Source: Alphaproteobacteria bacterium
GTDB taxonomy: Bacteria; Pseudomonadota; Alphaproteobacteria; UBA7887
DNA: 33,568 nucleotides
Reading direction: 5' to 3'
Assembly (NCBI GenBank): GCA_028289725.1
Contig: JANQOH010000347.1
Location: 1 to 33,568, forward strand
The notes under the pieces are model-generated. The model saw only the letters and a list, made by a program, of their open reading frames with translations. It was not told the origin of the DNA and searched no databases. The translations under genes and the position numbers were made by a program. The number at the start of each line of letters is the position of its first letter. Positions within the stretch are counted from its first letter, which is position 1. Below are positions 32,933 through 33,568 of the stretch, in pieces.

Positions 32933-33568
32933 ATGGCACTCGTACATGTCATCGACATCGCCACTGGGGAAGTAGTCGCAGCGTATCCGGTCCCGCCAGT
33001 CACGAACATTCCGGTTGAAGAAGGCCAGGAAGTTCAGTTCGTCGACATTCCATACGGCAACCCGGCAGCGCCGAACGTGATTGTCGAGGTGATCGGCGAT
33101 CAAGACGTCCAGGTGACAACCGATGACGGCACGGTGCTCATCGAAGGCCTGTTTGCGCTGTTGGAAGAAGGCGCGCAGGTCCGCATGGTGTTCTCGGACA
33201 CCGGCCAAACCTATGGCGACGGCCAATCGGCATTGACGGTTCCTGAGTTTGCCAGCCTTGACGCATTTGCGCCCACCGCGGCGGGCGGCACCGATGGCGG
33301 CGCGGGCGGCACGCCCAGCGGCACCGGCGGCCGCGGCAATGACGGTTCGATCAACCCGGCTGACTTGAATGAGCCGCATATCCGCGCGGTTGGTATTGAT
33401 GGCCTCATTCCACGCCCTGAATTCGATATCGAAACCGATATTGAAACCGACAACATTCAGCAGCCCGCAGAGCCGATCATCCTGACGCCCACCACCGCGA
33501 TGGTTTGGGAGAAGGGCTTGGACGGAAGCAGCCGCCCGCAAGAATTCATTTACGTCGCCGACGGCAAC
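32933..33568 (+). CDS. Large repetitive exported protein, N-terminal part (3' end outside window)
   Basis: ATG 32933 opens a frame that runs without a stop to the right edge (212 codons). An AAGGG ribosome site lies about 10 bases upstream. The start is MALVHVIDIATGEVVAAY, followed by an acidic beta-rich domain (to about residue 110), a Gly-rich linker (GGTDGGAGGTPSGTGGRGND) and the repetitive FDIETDIETDN. MVWEKGLDGSS then resembles the beginning of a 'V.E.GL..GS' Ig-like repeat of large type I-secreted adhesins. The sequence is acidic and has no Cys in this part, typical of such proteins. Start and type are clear; length, repeat number and function are unseen. Confidence 0.8.
   Translation, partial: MALVHVIDIATGEVVAAYPVPPVTNIPVEEGQEVQFVDIPYGNPAAPNVIVEVIGDQDVQVTTDDGTVLIEGLFALLEEGAQVRMVFSDTGQTYGDGQSALTVPEFASLDAFAPTAAGGTDGGAGGTPSGTGGRGNDGSINPADLNEPHIRAVGIDGLIPRPEFDIETDIETDNIQQPAEPIILTPTTAMVWEKGLDGSSRPQEFIYVADGN

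Noticed and set aside
32771-33541. Long minus-strand open frame opposite the large repeat-protein gene
   Set aside because: It mirrors a GC-rich, repetitive plus-strand coding region and has low-complexity, Arg/Asp-rich composition. The plus strand has the better ribosome site and recognisable secreted-protein features.
1-33568. CRISPR array, insertion sequence or phage genes
   Set aside because: No regularly spaced direct repeats, transposase or integrase motifs, or phage structural proteins were seen on either strand.

Overview
The window reads as chromosomal DNA of a Gram-negative proteobacterium, most likely an alphaproteobacterium. I infer this from the moderately high GC content, the many lipoproteins, a lipid A deacylase-like outer-membrane protein, an RND/MMPL exporter and a LolA-like carrier. 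The exact lineage cannot be fixed from sequence alone.

Layout. (1) 1-4404: the 3' end of a von Willebrand A protein gene, then a large exported beta-repeat membrane protein, then a strong intrinsic terminator. (2) 4636-11334: a mixed accessory stretch with a YdjM/DUF457 membrane protein, an AraC-type regulator with a VOC protein, a minus-strand set (lipoprotein-type chorismate mutase, small unknown protein, GNAT), a SAM methyltransferase, a second GNAT, tRNA-Ser(UGA) and a lipoprotein. (3) 11719-13539: two paralogous small lipoprotein genes flanking a divergently oriented Sfp-type phosphopantetheinyl transferase. (4) 13595-28348: a compact, co-directional operon of 16 genes, almost all overlapping by a few bases, encoding an aryl polyene (APE/xanthomonadin-type) type II polyketide pathway. 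(5) 28384-29769: a PagL-like lipid A deacylase gene (convergent) and a DUF3568-like lipoprotein. (6) 30126-32397: a separate AMP-ligase / GNAT / acyl carrier protein cassette. (7) 32933 to the right edge: the start of a large repetitive, probably type I-secreted protein.

How the parts work together. In the main operon an AMP-ligase fused to a hotdog dehydratase is expected to load an aromatic acid onto one of two ACPs. The ketosynthase/chain-length-factor pair, second ketosynthase, FabG-type reductase and two dehydratase domains then extend it as a conjugated polyene. A GT2-acyltransferase fusion, an LPLAT-type acyltransferase, a thioesterase, a LolA-like carrier, an MMPL exporter and a DUF3261-like lipoprotein would attach the pigment to a membrane lipid and move it to the outer membrane. 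The PPTase beside the operon would activate the ACPs. The operon also carries a flavoprotein with the WxWxIP motif and lysine signature of flavin-dependent halogenases, which suggests a halogenated product as in the brominated xanthomonadins.

The most unusual items are this halogenase-like member, the lipoprotein pair around the PPTase, the periplasmic chorismate mutase nearby, and the AMP-ligase/GNAT/ACP cassette next to a giant repeat protein.
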